Shown: positions 1-12,005 of the stretch, in pieces
How positions within the stretch are numbered: the stretch's first letter is position 1
Layout: each line of letters starts with the position of its first letter
Translations under genes and position numbers: made by a program
Notes under the pieces: generated by a model
The model's database searches: none
What the model was told of the DNA's origin: nothing
The model's input: the letters and a program-made list of their open reading frames with translations, nothing else
Assembly (NCBI GenBank): GCA_036927565.1
Contig: JAYESD010000009.1
Span: 168,600,929 to 168,664,928, forward strand
Reading direction: 5' to 3'
Length of the DNA: 64,000 nt
DNA from: Tuctoria greenei
Lineage: Eukaryota; Streptophyta; Magnoliopsida; Poales; Poaceae

Positions 1-408
1 CAAGTGAGCTTTAATTGCGACGGCCAGGCCGTCGCAAATAAAGTCGTGGGCCCGGAAGAGGACACGTGGACCCTGCCCTCTAAACTTATTTGCGACGGCC
101 TAGCCGTCGCAAATAGCAGATATTAATTGCGACGGCCCGGCCGTCGCAAATAAGCTTTAATTGCGACGGCACGGCCGTCGCAAATAAGGCCGCGGGTCCC
201 ACCAGCCCGCAGCAACAACTTGCGACGGCCTCCCCTAGCCGAATTTGCGACGGTGGCCGTCGCAAATAAGCTTATTTGCGACGACATATTTGCGACGGCC
301 GGAGGCCGTCGCAAATAAAGAAAGCCGTCGCAAATAGCTTATTTGCGACGGCATCTGGCTTATTTGCGACGGCTTCGGCCGTCGCAAATCATCGGGATTC
401 CTGTAGTG
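1..408. mobile_element. CACTA (En/Spm) transposon end, truncated by the window edge
   Basis: The segment is dense with short direct and inverted copies of a TTTGCGACGGC motif. It stops at a terminus that reads CACTACAGGAATCC on the minus strand (395-408), which is the CACTA-type terminal inverted repeat. Plant CACTA elements carry exactly this kind of subterminal array, which their transposase binds. Sequence composition changes abruptly after 408. The other end, any transposase gene and the target duplication lie outside the window. Confidence 0.8.
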
Positions 409-938
409 AGTGTATAGAGTAGAGTATAGAGTAATGAGTGCGGATAGCCTAACACAGTGGAACGTTGCAGCCTGGTACTGGTGGTAGCAGTTCATACTAC
501 GAGTACACTACACTCACCTCACGCACCGAGCTGAGCTTCGGAAATCGATCGAGTCTCTTAGATATACTGGTTTTGAACCGAGTTTTTTAGGCAGAAACAG
601 TACGAAAAACTTGGCATTTGTGTCTGCCGCCAGATGAGAAGCTAGCTCTTGTTGGTGCAATGTGGCTAGGGAGCTAGGCAGGTGAACTTATATGCTGCCC
701 TCATGCCAAGAATGTGGGGATAAAAAATTAAGGTACGTTGAACCAGCAAAACAAACCACTCCATCTAGTTTTTACATGACGCTACCATTACGAATTGAAA
801 ATGTTAGTATTTTTTTCCTTCAGAGAGACCGTATACTATGGACATAGTAAAATTTACTACTATAAAGAAAAGAGAAATTCTCTTTTACAGGCGCCTGAAT
901 CGGTGTTTATCATCAGGTGACAGCCGCACTTTTAGGCT

Positions 939-1143
939 TGGCAGCACGTAATTTTTTTACTTTTGAATTGTTAATTCGTAATTTCTAGAGTTATATCAAT
1001 TGTAAAACAATCAAATAAAAAATTTGTAATTGATTAACATATAACATTAAGGATTAATTATAAATTTAGTGACTAGTGAAGTTATTAATTATCCTGTGCC
1101 TGAAATTTTCTTAAATTTCAGACACCTGAAATTTAGATAGACC
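939..1143. repeat. Dispersed AT-rich repeat, copy 1
   Basis: This stretch aligns by eye with 23755-23960: both contain a TTAATTGTAAAA core, an ATTGATTAAC block, a GG(A/G)NTAAT block, and a short terminal hairpin (two arms of about 10 bases around TTTTCTT). The family is unknown. The terminal stem-loop could suggest a Helitron-like or MITE end, but no diagnostic terminus was confirmed. Confidence 0.4.
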
Positions 1144-1464
1144 CTAAAGAAAAAGGTATCTAATTTTCTTTCGTACGCCCTCCATTTGAAACTAGACGTA
1201 ATCCTAGCCTTCTTAGGTTTTTCCAATTTAATTATAATTGCATGTCGTTCTCAGGTTTATGTCTTCCTAATGTATTTCCATCCCTATCTCTCATCATGTT
1301 TTCTACACACATTACCTTTAATTCCCGTGACCAGATGCAATACTACTACCTATGAAAAAAACCGTAGTCAGGGAGTATCCGCGTGATGCAAAAGCCAGAT
1401 GCAGTTTCGGATTTTTAGTTATCTCATTTTCATTTTACTACAATCATATATCAAAAATGAATTA

Positions 1465-1618
1465 GATCATCTGTAGTGGTACGCTGTAAAACATACTAAA
1501 AAGTATACTGAAAAGCATGCTGCAAATTTTTGTGAGTACGCATAATGAAAATATAGAATATATAGAGTATGGTTTAAATGATAGAGTATGCTTTAAAAGT
1601 TTTTTAGTGTGGTCTTAC
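1465..1618. repeat. Dispersed short repeat, copy 1
   Basis: The sequence begins like (A/G)TC(A/C)(T)C(T/C)G(T/C)AGTG-TACGCT and ends with TGGTCTTAC. The same start, AT-rich body with ATATAGAGTA motifs, and end occur at 55531-55701. It is probably a decayed MITE family. Terminal inverted repeats and target duplications were not resolved. Confidence 0.35.
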
Positions 1619-2184
1619 AAAAGCGACAATTTTTTAAAAAGAAACAGTACCTAATTTATTTAATCCCCTCACGTGCGCCCGGTTTGGTGAACTGGTCAGC
1701 AGGAGCAGCCTGTACTGTACCGTCTGTGCGTGGCGGCACTGATCAAAGCGGTTTTAAAGTTGCGAGCGTAAATGCTGCCCAAAGTCGTTGAGGCGTCGTC
1801 GGATCCGCTAAGCGCCTTCAATTCAATTGCCGCAAGTTGCGGTTGGATTTTTCTGTTGTTGTTGTGCAGGATGAACGTAATTAGCATAGCATCGGATAGT
1901 AACAGTGTCAAGCCCACCTACACTACACTACTGGTATTCCGTTAGAAAAACTAATGCAACAGTGATACTAGTACGTATCACGAATTCAGCACTGATGAGT
2001 TTGAGCTCCGGCACGGTAGTAACACGAGCTTTAAATTGCCCACCAACCAGCCTTCTCACCGCCATAACTGCTTCCCACCGGACCTTCAAGAAAACCACGG
2101 CAGGGAGGAGGAGGAGGGAAGAGGGAGATCCACATCGTCGTCCTGTGCTGTACCGACGTCCCAGCTAGCATTGCAGAGGAGAGG

Positions 2185-5100
2185 ATGGCGGAGTCGACGT
2201 TCACCGTGAAGGTGGGGGAGCCGACGCCGGCTGGCGGCGGAAGGCCGGCGGCCGGGCCCGTGTACCGGAGCATCTACGCCAAGGACGGGCTCATGCAGCT
2301 GCCGCGGGAGATCCAGTGTCCCTGGGATTTCTTCAGGTCTGTTCATGCTTTGAATCCCTTCTTGCCGGCGCGTTTCTTGCCATTCGTAGCGTTGTGTGAT
2401 GGGTGCTCGTGTTCTGTTCATGCTTGAAGTTGAAGCCAATCTTTTGGCGCTCAGCAATTAAGTAAGTCTGAGATTTTGAGGTAATGTTGTTGTACGAAAT
2501 TTGATAAATGTTTTGTGTGGGTGTTTTTGTAGCGGGGCATTCAAGAAGTACCCCCAGAACAGAATGCTTGGCCGGCGCCAGGTTACAGATGGCAAGGTAA
2601 ACTCAAATCCTGAGAGGCTAAAATTCTGATGTTGACCGCTCAAAGTTCTGAATTTTTATTATGAGAGATAATATTCCATTTTTTACTAGGCTGGTGATTA
2701 CGTGTGGCAAACCTATGAGGAAGTGTACCAGAAGGTCTTGAGGGTCGGATCAGCCATCCGAAGTTTCGGTGTTCATCCGGTGAGCAAATAACAACGTTGA
2801 TGTGGCTGTTTATTTCTCTTGATCTTCGCAATGCATTTCAGCTTCAGTTCTGATATATTGATCGATTTTGATATGTATCTGTTGTTAGGGGGGTCACTGT
2901 GGGATATATGGATCCAACTGTCCAGAATGGGTTATGACCATGCAGGTGGTGACCTCACTTGTTTTTTTTTTTTGGTTGTCCGAATTGTTTTTGTAGAGTA
3001 ATATAATATTATTAAGCTTAAAATTTGTTTTGCTTTTATTTCTGCAGGCTTGCAACAGTCAGGGAATATGTTACGTGCCACTGTATGATACCCTTGGTAT
3101 GTTCTACATGTGTCATATACACTCAGTCACTCACTAAGTCACTAATCACTATAGGACAACTTAACATGCCAATGTGTGTAGACAGATTTAGAGTTCATAT
3201 TTGAATTGATATGGATTTGGAAAAGAAAATCTGAGAGCAAATAACTGTAGAAAATAAATAGAATGAAGGTAGATAATTGGCAACATTTGGTTCTTTTTAC
3301 TCTTTCATATAGTTTCTTGATAGTGTAGTATTGTGATACTGTCAGCTAAGGCGTAACACGATGCAGGAGCAAATGCTGTTGAATTCATCTTGGACCATGC
3401 TGAGATATCCTTAGCCTTTGTCCAGGAGAGCAAGATAAAATCAGTAAGCCAACACATTTATTAGCTCCTTTTCTTAGATAAGAAAGATTTTTCATTTCCT
3501 TGGAAACAACATAATTACCTTCTGCACCTTACAATTAAAAGGTCTGCTGCAATGCTACACTTGTGTCAAATCTCATGTAATCATGTGATCTGTTGTTTCT
3601 CAAATAAAGTAGAGCCGGGCCTGAACTTGCTGAGATCAATGTAGTGAAGATCAGTGTTATTCATCAGTTTGACTGACTCCTGATGTGTGCCTAAAATTTG
3701 GTTTTCAGATACTAGCTGCAGTGCAAAAGTGCAGAGCTCACCTTAGAGGTTAGTTTTTCAGACGTCAAACTCATAGCCTGGCTATCTGCAGTTTAGATAA
3801 CTCATTTATGACATTGACATGGTGCATCTCCAGCCATTGTTAGTTTTGGCGTTGTGACAAGCGGGCTGAAAACTGAAGCTCAAAAGCTGGGAGTATCTTG
3901 CTTTTCATGGGAAGAGTTTCATTCAATGGTCGGTTGATTTCTTACCCAAAACTCCTAAGAAGTAATCCTTCCTTTCTCAAAAGATTGTCACCTTTAGGTG
4001 ACAATCTTTTGAGGAATGAGAGAGTACCTAAACTTCTGATGAACTACACTAGTTCACTACAAGCAGTTGTAACATGTCGGAATGTTCTATCCGAACAGGG
4101 AAAGCAATATGAGGAACTACCGAAGAAACATAAGGATGAAATTTGTACGATCATGTATACTAGTGGAACGACTGGAGATCCTAAGGGCGTGATAATCACA
4201 AACAGAGCTATCGTAGCTGGAGTTTCAACAACAGAACATCTTCTCGAAGAGACAGATAAAGTGGTAAGGCACTATCATTACTTTTCTTTTTATTGACAGT
4301 GAATTAGAAATATGGTAAAAATCCATTCTAGTACCAATCGTAGTTACTCCCATCCCATCTTCAAAAGACCACCTTGGGTATGTGTACATACTCATTTCCA
4401 ACTTTGAGGATGTATTACATGTCCATTCTAACATACTCTAAAGTGAAACACACGAAAAATTACGAAGCAACCAGTACTTTTTAGCATATTGTGATATAGA
4501 ATTGTACATTGTTACTGACATAAAAAATGAGTATGCACACCTAATGTATGCTCACATACCCAACTGACATGTTGCCTTTGATAATCTAGTATGATCACAT
4601 AGGACTTGTATTATTATGAGGGCCAAAGGCGAGAATATAATACAAGTCCTATTCATAACAGTAGATACCTTTAATTATATGAGATACCCCCTACGTCGTG
4701 TGTATACTCATGTGGGAGTAACTACTGGAGTAGGAAAATGCTTCCTTAGAAATATCTGTTACATTGGGTAATCAAACTAGTGATACTGCTCTTGAAATTC
4801 TTTAATTATAGTATCAAATATAATTTTGCTTCAGTGATCAATAATGACAGAAAAATTGGATATGTTTTGTTCATTCACATTCTTCTCCAGTGAAAGATAT
4901 GTTGGCCTGATAATACCAACATTCATGCAGGTGGCTGAAGATGATTCATATTTTTCCTACCTTCCTTTAGCTCACATATTTGATCAAGTAATTGCAAACT
5001 ACTGCATCTCTAAAGGAGCCTCCATTGGATTCTGGCAAGGGGTACAAATTACATGTTACAAATGAAATTCTGTGATTTTCTTGTAAATAATTTGTGTTAG

Positions 5101-7110
5101 CTGTTCTCTTTTACCAACTGAAGTGTCAATTCGTTTAACAGGACATTAGGTATCTGATGGAGGATGTGCAAGTGATGAAACCGACAATATTTTGTGGTGT
5201 TCCTCGTGTTTACGATCGTATCTACACAGGTTTAATGAAAAAAAACTGAATAATTATGTTCTCAATTCCTACATCTTTTCTTGCATCGTCAAAAAATCAT
5301 AATTGGTGGGTCTCTTGAATTGAAGGTATCAACCAGAAAATTCAGTCTGGAGGCATGGTAGCAAGACACCTGTTTCAGTATGCTTACAACTAGTAAGTGA
5401 CATAGGATTGAGTAAAGAAACAATCGTTATCTCTTCCATGTCTATAGTTCAAGTATAGTTACAACTGTCAAATTATCATCAGCAAACTTTCCAATATGAG
5501 GAACGGGCTGAGACAGCATGAAGCATCACCATTTTTTGACAAGATAGTTTTCAGCAAAGTGAGGGAACAGTCTTGGACCTTTCTTGTATATTCCATAGTA
5601 TATTTCTGAAGCATTTATATTGTTGCTGGTACAGATAAAGGAAGGGCTTGGAGGACGTATACGTCTCATGCTAGCAGGGGCAGCACCTTTGCCAAGACAT
5701 GTTGAAGAGTTCATGCGAGTAACCAGTGGCAGTGTTCTTGTTCAAGGATATGGTATGATATTCAGAATCCACGTACAAACTATTATGGAAGGCCATGAGC
5801 CACCAGTATACCTTTATCAGAACCCTTTGAAATCTGAATCATACTCTAGCAGTATTGCATGTATGGTCCTTATAAGCAGATTGCTAGTCTTACTTATCTC
5901 GTTTGGTATGCAGGGCTCACAGAGAGTTGTTCAGGATGCTTCACATCAATTGCCAACGTCTCCTCAATGATTGGAACAGTTGGTCCTCCCGTCACAACGA
6001 TCGAGGCACGACTGGAGTCTGTCCCAGAAATGGGTTATGATGCTTTGTCAGACATGCCAAGGGGTGAGATCTGCTTGAGGGGTCACACCTTGTTCTCTGG
6101 TTATTACAAGCGCCCTGACCTCACTGAAGAAGTGTTCTCAGATGGCTGGTTCCATACAGGTGCAGTATTACTTATCCCTTTCTTATAACTTGATGGTTTG
6201 CTATGGAAAATGGACTAATTTGTCCGAAATTCGTTATGTATGCAGGTGATATTGGAGAGTGGCAACCTAATGGCACAATGAAGATCATTGACAGAAAGAA
6301 GAACATCTTCAAGCTGTCACAGGGAGAGTATGTAGCAGTTGAGGTCGTGGAAAGTGCATACATGCAGTCACCTCTCGTTGCATCGGTATGTTATCAAAAC
6401 TGACAAAAATTAAATCAGAATACCTGAAGTCCTGAACACATAATTATGCTCAGAGTGAACTTATCTTTGGTAACCTCTATGGATCAGGTTTGGGTCTATG
6501 GGAACAGCTTCGAGTCATTCCTTGTTTCCGTGGTTGTTCCTGAGAGGCAAGCTCTGGAGGAATGGGCAGCGGCCAATAACAAGGCCGGTGACTTGGCAGA
6601 GTTGTGCAAGGATGTGAAAGCAAGGGGTTACATTCTGGATGAGCTGAACAAAACTGGCAAGAAACTTGGGGTAAGTCAATCGACACTCAATCTATCATTC
6701 GTTACCAAGTTTCATCGTTCACGCACAAATCTTCAGGACAGAGAAAAAAATAAAAACAATATTGTGCCATGATGCAGCTGAGAGGTTTTGAGATGCTGAA
6801 AGCAGTTCACTTGGAGCCAGTGCCATTCAGCATAGAAAAGGATATGATCACTCCAACTTTTAAGCTTAAGAGACCACAGCTGCTCAAATACTATAAGGTT
6901 GGAGGGAACAAGCTTATCCTCCACATAAGTCCATGCTGTTCTGATGATTTATCTTTTCTTTTTCTTTGCAATTGTTCTGGTGCTTTATCTAAACAAGAAT
7001 ATGATTACGTTCATAGCTTTATTCATGCAAATTATTAAGCATGAAACCATTTGCAGGATCGCATTGATCAGATGTACAAGGAAGCCAAGGGGGGATGGAC
7101 TGCAGTATGA
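2185..7110 (+). CDS. LACS: Long-chain acyl-CoA synthetase (LACS), complete, 19 exons
   Basis: It activates long-chain fatty acids with ATP and CoA, and belongs to the AMP-forming adenylate enzymes. Exons: 2185-2336, 2533-2596, 2690-2779, 2889-2945, 3048-3096, 3367-3443, 3709-3748, 3834-3928, 4099-4263, 4931-5041, 5142-5229, 5326-5392, 5483-5558, 5635-5752, 5914-6159, 6246-6385, 6488-6670, 6778-6897, 7057-7110. All junctions are GT-AG and phase-consistent, giving 663 residues, the normal plant LACS length. Visible motifs: the P-loop YTSGTTGDPKG (about residue 228), YGLTESC (about 416), GWFHTGD (about 495) and DRKKN just after it. No N-terminal peroxisomal or plastid signal is obvious, so an ER-type LACS (LACS1/2/4-like) is more likely than LACS6/7/9. 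The subclass is an inference. No frame lesion was seen. Confidence 0.93.
3929..4098 (+). other. 170-bp LACS intron 8 carrying a perfect hairpin
   Basis: The intron contains an uninterrupted 18-bp inverted repeat (3976-3993 and 3996-4013) with a two-base loop. Reading through the intron from the upstream exon meets a stop codon three codons in (after M-V-G), so retention would truncate the enzyme before its adenylation P-loop. The flanking exons join in frame as S-M/G-K when it is removed. Confidence 0.7.
4328..4732. repeat. MITE-like inverted-repeat element in LACS intron 9
   Basis: The left end contains GTAGTTACTCCCA and the right end contains its reverse complement, TGGGAGTAACTAC. An inner inverted pair, AGGACTTGTATTAT and ATAATACAAGTCCT, lies near 4601-4654. 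This fits a non-autonomous DNA transposon that makes up most of the unusually long intron 4264-4930. Superfamily and target duplication were not determined. Confidence 0.5.
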
Positions 7111-8408
7111 AGTGATGCGTGCACTGATGGATTTGTCCGCAAATTTCATTCAACCCTGAGTGAACCAGACATAAATTGTGCTTAAAGGAAAACATATGTA
7201 AATTCTTGAGTGGTTTTATTGTGGAACCGAAGTTTACCTAGAAGTTAAATTTGTCAAATAATGGGTTAAAGATTCCCTGAGATCTCTTGGAATTTAGGAG
7301 CACCTATGTACCTGTAGAACGTATAGTATGAAAGGTCAAGCTTAAAACTCCATTACTACTTATTCAAGAAATCATGGAGTATTGCTTGCTTCTGCCCCTT
7401 CGACGAAGGTCAGGACAAAGTATGTGCCTTTATCTTTGTTACGGGGGTAAGATGAACTCAAAAAGCAACTATAAACTAAGGCGGGAGGTGGCAAGAACGA
7501 ACACGGTATTAAGTATATAAATGAAGGCGTGGATTGTATCAGACTGCATCTGGATGTGTATGTTGTTGGAACAACTTCCACTCCGTTTCGCTGTGGGTTT
7601 CTACTTTGTAATCGTGGTAAGGCTTCTGCATATATAAGGTATAAAAATCAAATCAAGGTTCTCATGCAGGACTACGTTCACAACGGATATGGTGTGTTTC
7701 TTCTTGAATACATAGTCAGTACTGCTTACAGACGGGTCTGGGCAAAATCTGGCGCAACATTACCGGCTATGGCCAGGGACATCAGATGTCCAGATAAGCG
7801 CATCCGCTCCACGCGCCAATCGAGAGGGAGTGGTGGAGCGCAGGGGTGGGGCAAGAAGAATAGGTTGGGGACTTGGAGAAGTGAGGCGAAACCTGCTGCG
7901 AGGAGTCGACGACGGTGCGCGCGCTGACGTGCGCGGTGCACCGCGAACGCGAAGCGGTGACGAGCAAGGTCACAGAGCACGCGATAGTTGCCCGTGCCCA
8001 ATGTACACTGGCCGCCACCAGCTCCGGCTGCACGTCGCTGCTGCGCCGCCGCCGCCGCCACCACCAGTCCACCGGGACGTAATCTCAGCCCGTCGTGGAG
8101 GAACTTGCGTTACTCTTGTCATTGAGCATGTGGAGTGGAGGGAAGAACATAGCCCCATGTTACGCTGAGTGAGTTGGGCTGGGCTTGCCATCCAGATGGG
8201 CCAAATACAGTAGCATACTTCTACTCCCACGTATCCAAATGTTTGTAGCTTGTTGGTTCATTTTTGAACTAACAAACAACAAACATTCGAGTACGGAGAG
8301 AGTATCTGTATGGAGCTGTGTCCCCAACGCAACGGCCCAATTACTCAATACCTGCTGTCACTTAAAATAAAAATTCTAATTTATTTTGAACTGAAATTCT
8401 TGTCCTAA
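7111..8408. other. LACS 3' flank and intergenic sequence, no supported gene
   Basis: The start should be the LACS 3' UTR. From about 7720 to 8150 the DNA turns GC-rich, with overlapping open frames on both strands. None shows a domain, and the composition alone is not evidence of a gene. It could hold a degraded first exon or promoter of an unidentified gene. Confidence 0.4.
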
Positions 8409-8508
8409 NNNNNNNNNNNNNNNNNNNNNNNNNNNNNNNNNNNNNNNNNNNNNNNNNNNNNNNNNNNNNNNNNNNNNNNNNNNNNNNNNNNNNNNNNNNN
8501 NNNNNNNN
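8409..8508. other. Assembly gap (100 N)
   Basis: Exactly 100 unknown bases, the conventional length for a gap of unknown size. It lies upstream of a gene that lacks its 5' exons and near a 27-base poly-C run (8576-8602), so local sequence is probably missing or misassembled. Confidence 0.98.
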
Positions 8509-8575
8509 TGTAGTGTTAGATATACTAGAGAAAAGCACCCATAAAAACTTATGGGCACTAAGAGACCTCATACCT

Positions 8576-8602
8576 CCCCCCCCCCCCCCCCCCCCCCCCC
8601 CC
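8576..8602. repeat. Poly-C tract
   Basis: An uninterrupted run of about 27 cytosines, 67 bases after the N gap. Such a run is hard to sequence and probably explains the assembly break. Its true length is uncertain. Confidence 0.9.
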
Positions 8603-9096
8603 TTTCTAACAACATTTTGCACTAGGATGGAATAGTTTAAGAACTCTTGAATGTTGAGTTAGTGCTCTCCATCAATGTATGTAAGTACTGTGCTTTTGCT
8701 CACATATTATATAAATATAGTGTTTTCCGGTATTATGTAAAGGGGTTTCAGACTTTCAGTTACTACCTACTTATGGAGATCCTATTGTATTTTACTATTT
8801 ATATATTATATATTGTTTGTTTATTGCTACAGCATCATCGAGAACTTATGTAAATGTTGTGCACTTAATTATTTTTTCATTAGCAGAAACCATATAAGAA
8901 TTAGACTAGTTAATTGTGTGAGATTTATTCCCAGCTAAGGCTTTCTAGATCCGTACCTATTGTTTAATCATTTCTATTGGATTTTTTTCAGAAATAGCAC
9001 TTCAGTGCAGAAACATAAAGAGACTTATAATACCATGTTTTTTTATTTGCTGTGGTTGTATACTTATATACGATGGAAATATTGTATTTTGTACAG

Positions 9097-11028
9097 AGGC
9101 TCTTTGCAAGCCTTGATACCGGTTGCAACGGTTGCATCTTCATTCAGATGCATAAAAGAGCTGGAGACCCTGGTCCAGTTGAGATTGTACAAAACATGAT
9201 GTCGTCAGCTGCTTCAACTCGTAAACATATGTCAAGGTTGCTCATAAATCTCATATTTAAGATGTTTTTTTCTTTTCTGTTACAAATTATTCAGCTCGCT
9301 TGCTTATGGGCTTGCATTTGGAATGGATGCTAGATTTATTCTGAGGTTTTTGCCTGCTGAGATAGCATGCTATGCATCAGAAGAGGAAATAGCAAGAGCA
9401 ATTGGTCCCCTTGTTGAAAAGTACTTCCCGAAAGAATGCCCTTCGGGACATAAGGTAAGTTACTATGATTGTTGCACCATGTTTATTGTTTTCCTTGTTG
9501 AAAAGTACTTCCCTAAAGAATGCCCTACCCAAAAGAATGCATCACATTGCAGCCAGACGACTTTGTACTCCCTAAGTGTAAACAAAACTATGTTTTTAAG
9601 TCTCCACAATTCATCATACAAATAAAAGGCCAAAGTTTACTTTGTACTCCCTCCGTTTCGTTTTATTTGTCACCTGTTAGTTCATTTTTAAAATAACCGG
9701 TGACAAATAAAACGAAACGGAGGGAGTATTTAATTTTCATGTTATGTTTTTGAGCTTCAACAAAGTGTAGTGCTGTACTGTTGTTGCTTGATCGATCGGT
9801 CTGCAGTGTCTAACCATTTAAGTGTAAACTGGTAAGCTAATTGCAGTTTATGCATGTCCTAGCATCAAATTTAAGTTCATTTGTTTTATAAAGGGAATTT
9901 GTTGGGTAAGTGAAGACAAACATTGAGTTGATTGAAACGATTTGGCCCATTGTAGCAAGGTCCAGGGTCTAAAGTTTGTTTGAAGGGTAATTTGGCCTGT
10001 CGGTACTGAATGCTAACTTTATTGACGGCCATCCTGTTGAGTAACTTGTGCTATGATATGACCAGATCTGCAACAAACCAGATGTGTGAGAATGTCAATA
10101 TACGATAACTGTGTTTTTAGTTGTGTTACTGTTAATTAGTTCATAAATGCCATTCATCGTTCATCAAATTATCCAGCGCTGTGCTTCCATTGAAAGTCTA
10201 TGCACGCTCTTCTAAGGGCGTGTTTGGTTCATTGCCAAACTTTTCCACACCAAATGTTGGTCATGGCATAGTTTATCTGGCTACTGTTTAGTTCTCTGCC
10301 ACAACCGCAGCTTGCCATAGTATTTCCCCGCGTGTCATTGACTCATTCTTGCCAAACTTTGCCAAAAGTGTGGTGGACAAATTGCTCACCGCACTTTTGG
10401 CAAAGTGTGGCAATGTATGGTAATAAACCAAACACACCCTAATCACTAAAAAAAATTGTAGTATAGCATTTTAACTTTTTCTTTAATAGCACGGATGAAC
10501 ATAAACAGAAATTATAGTATAACAAAACAAAGTTGTTCTTGTTTTCTTTCCAGATTTTGAGTTTTGACATCATTTCTTACATGGATCTCTAAATGTTGCA
10601 GTTTGCTGTGTTATATGAAGCAAGGTCAAACACAGGAATTGATAGAATGAAAATCATAAATGCAGTAGCGAAAAGTGTACCTCAACCTCACAAAGTTGAC
10701 CTGAACAAACCAGACAAGACTATTGTTGTCCAGATTGCAAAGGTAAATGTTTTGATTCATAATAAAAGCAAAATTGTACAGTATGCCTTGATCCTACTGG
10801 TAGGGGCTATGAATAGATGCGTGAATGGATGCTTGCTGAATTATTCAGTTCTTCACAGTTCATCTTGTCGGACCGTGTGATTTTTCTTAAAGCTAGTCAC
10901 GGTTAAAGTCTTGATGTACTAAATCTCTGTTTGAAATTCTGCAGACTATATGCTTGATAGGAGTCGTTGAAAAGTATAAAGAGCTTGCAAAGTTCAACCT
11001 AAGGCAGCTCACTTCATTAGAGAAGTAG
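9097..11028 (+). CDS. THUMP-domain protein (THUMPD1/TAN1-like), 3' four exons only
   Basis: Visible exons: 9097-9236, 9334-9454, 10602-10742 and 10945-11028 (stop TAG). All phases agree. The product ends ...EKYKELAKFNLRQLTSLEK and contains SLDTGCNGCIFIQM, RFLPAEIACYAS, and KVDLNKPDKTIVVQIAKT. These match the C-terminal THUMP region of the eukaryotic TAN1/THUMPD1 family, the RNA-binding partner that supports tRNA N4-acetylcytidine formation by the NAT10/Kre33 acetyltransferase. The usual N-terminal half (about 150 residues) is not found between 7111 and 9096. It may lie in the assembly gap, or the copy may be 5'-truncated. The third intron holds two MITEs and a 33-base copy of exon sequence. 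Confidence 0.8.
9647..9726. mobile_element. Stowaway MITE
   Basis: An 80-base near-perfect palindrome with terminal CTCCCTCCGTTTCGT and its complement ACGAAACGGAGGGAG, flanked by TA on both sides (9645-9646 and 9727-9728). This is the Tc1/mariner-type Stowaway signature. It sits in an intron of the THUMP gene. Confidence 0.9.
10216..10439. mobile_element. Tourist-like (PIF/Harbinger) MITE
   Basis: The terminal repeats GGGCGTGTTTGGTT and AACCAAACACACCC bound 224 bases. Both sides carry TAA (10213-10215 and 10440-10442), the three-base target duplication of PIF/Harbinger elements. It lies in the same THUMP-gene intron as the Stowaway copy. Confidence 0.85.
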
Positions 11029-11495
11029 TTTTTTTGAGTGACGGAGACAGAGACTTCTGGGCAGCTCTTTTGACGAGCTTAACTCAGCTGCAGCATCAGT
11101 TGGTTAGAGGTTGTTTATTTATTAATGTATGAACCCTTGTGACTTTTCGAAGCCTGCAAGGTGGATATAAGCTACTCCTTTCATCTCAAATTACTTGTCA
11201 CTCTCTCGTTCATTTTTAAACTAGAGAGTGACAAATAGTTTGGGATGAAGTACCTTTGAGACAATTAATAATGTGTCGCTGCCATATGAATAAGTACGCA
11301 GTTACTGGTCAATGCACAGCCGTGCTTCAGAATTCTGTGATTTCAGGGCAACCAGAAGGGCTGGAGATGTGTCCGCGACGGTTCATACAGCCTCACAGAA
11401 GTTGTAATACTCCCTCTGACGTTCAGTTTGAGCTAAATTAGCTGCCTAAATGGAATTCACTTAAGAACAGGTGGACTAAATATTTGGCACTGTCT
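11029..11495. other. 3' flank of the THUMP gene
   Basis: 3' UTR and intergenic sequence with no other gene seen. It contains a Stowaway-type palindrome at 11175-11250 with TA on each side (arms CTCCTTTCATCTCAAATTACTTGTC and complement, loop near 11210), then runs into the Copia 5' LTR. Confidence 0.6.
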
Positions 11496-12005
11496 TGTTA
11501 GGACTAAAAATCAGATGACCATGGGATTTAGGAGTCGTTTGCACACGTAACCGACCCAATCTCCTATATCTCCTGGTGCTTGATCGAAGCACCTAAACCC
11601 CAACAGATTCGGTTGTTGGGTAGGCCCCTTGGGGCACCTCCTTCCTATATAAGAAAGGCCATGGCACCTATTAGAAACTAATCAAAACCTCAGAGCGCTC
11701 AAGCCACAAAACTATTAGAGGGTCGATCACCTTGAGGAGGGAGTTTCGGGAAGGTCTCCCCGTCGTGCTGCTCCCGTCCAGGGTTGCTGCACCAAGACAC
11801 CGGTGACGTTCTACGTCGGTGGAGGAGCTCTTGCCCTCCTGACTGCTCCCCATGGCCGCTACTTCCTCTGCACCCGAAGGTATGACCATCTAATCCCTAA
11901 ACCCTAGTAGATTAGGAGTTGATTGGTGTTTTGCTCTCTGTCTTGCTAATTAGGCCGAACCCTAACCTCAATTAGGGCTAAGCACATCATCCTCAGAACT
12001 TAACA
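11496..12005 (+). repeat. 5' LTR of the Copia element
   Basis: Starts TGTTAGGACTAAAAATC and ends CTCAGAACTTAACA. A TATA-like CCTATATAAG lies near 11644. A primer-binding-site-like TGGCGTCAGAGCC follows at 12007-12019, close to the initiator-tRNA-Met type. Confidence 0.92.

Larger units (their letters stand above)
409..2184. other. Intergenic region upstream of the LACS gene
   Basis: No convincing gene is visible; the short open frames have no recognisable domains. It contains two AT-rich stretches that recur elsewhere in the window (939-1143 and 1465-1618). The last 150 bases are GC-richer and purine-rich just before the LACS start codon, as expected for a grass 5' leader. The promoter of the acyl-CoA synthetase gene should lie here, but I see no clear TATA box to name. 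Confidence 0.5.

Noticed and set aside
3898..4296. Alternative LACS reading through intron 8 as a single exon
   Set aside because: The open frame across the intron is not the frame of the upstream exon. Removing 3929-4098 gives the conserved S-M-G-K junction and correct phase.
7726..8230. Transit-peptide-like open frames on the minus strand as the missing first exon of a gene
   Set aside because: No splice or domain support, and the frames are mutually exclusive. The THUMP-family N-terminus is not present in any frame.
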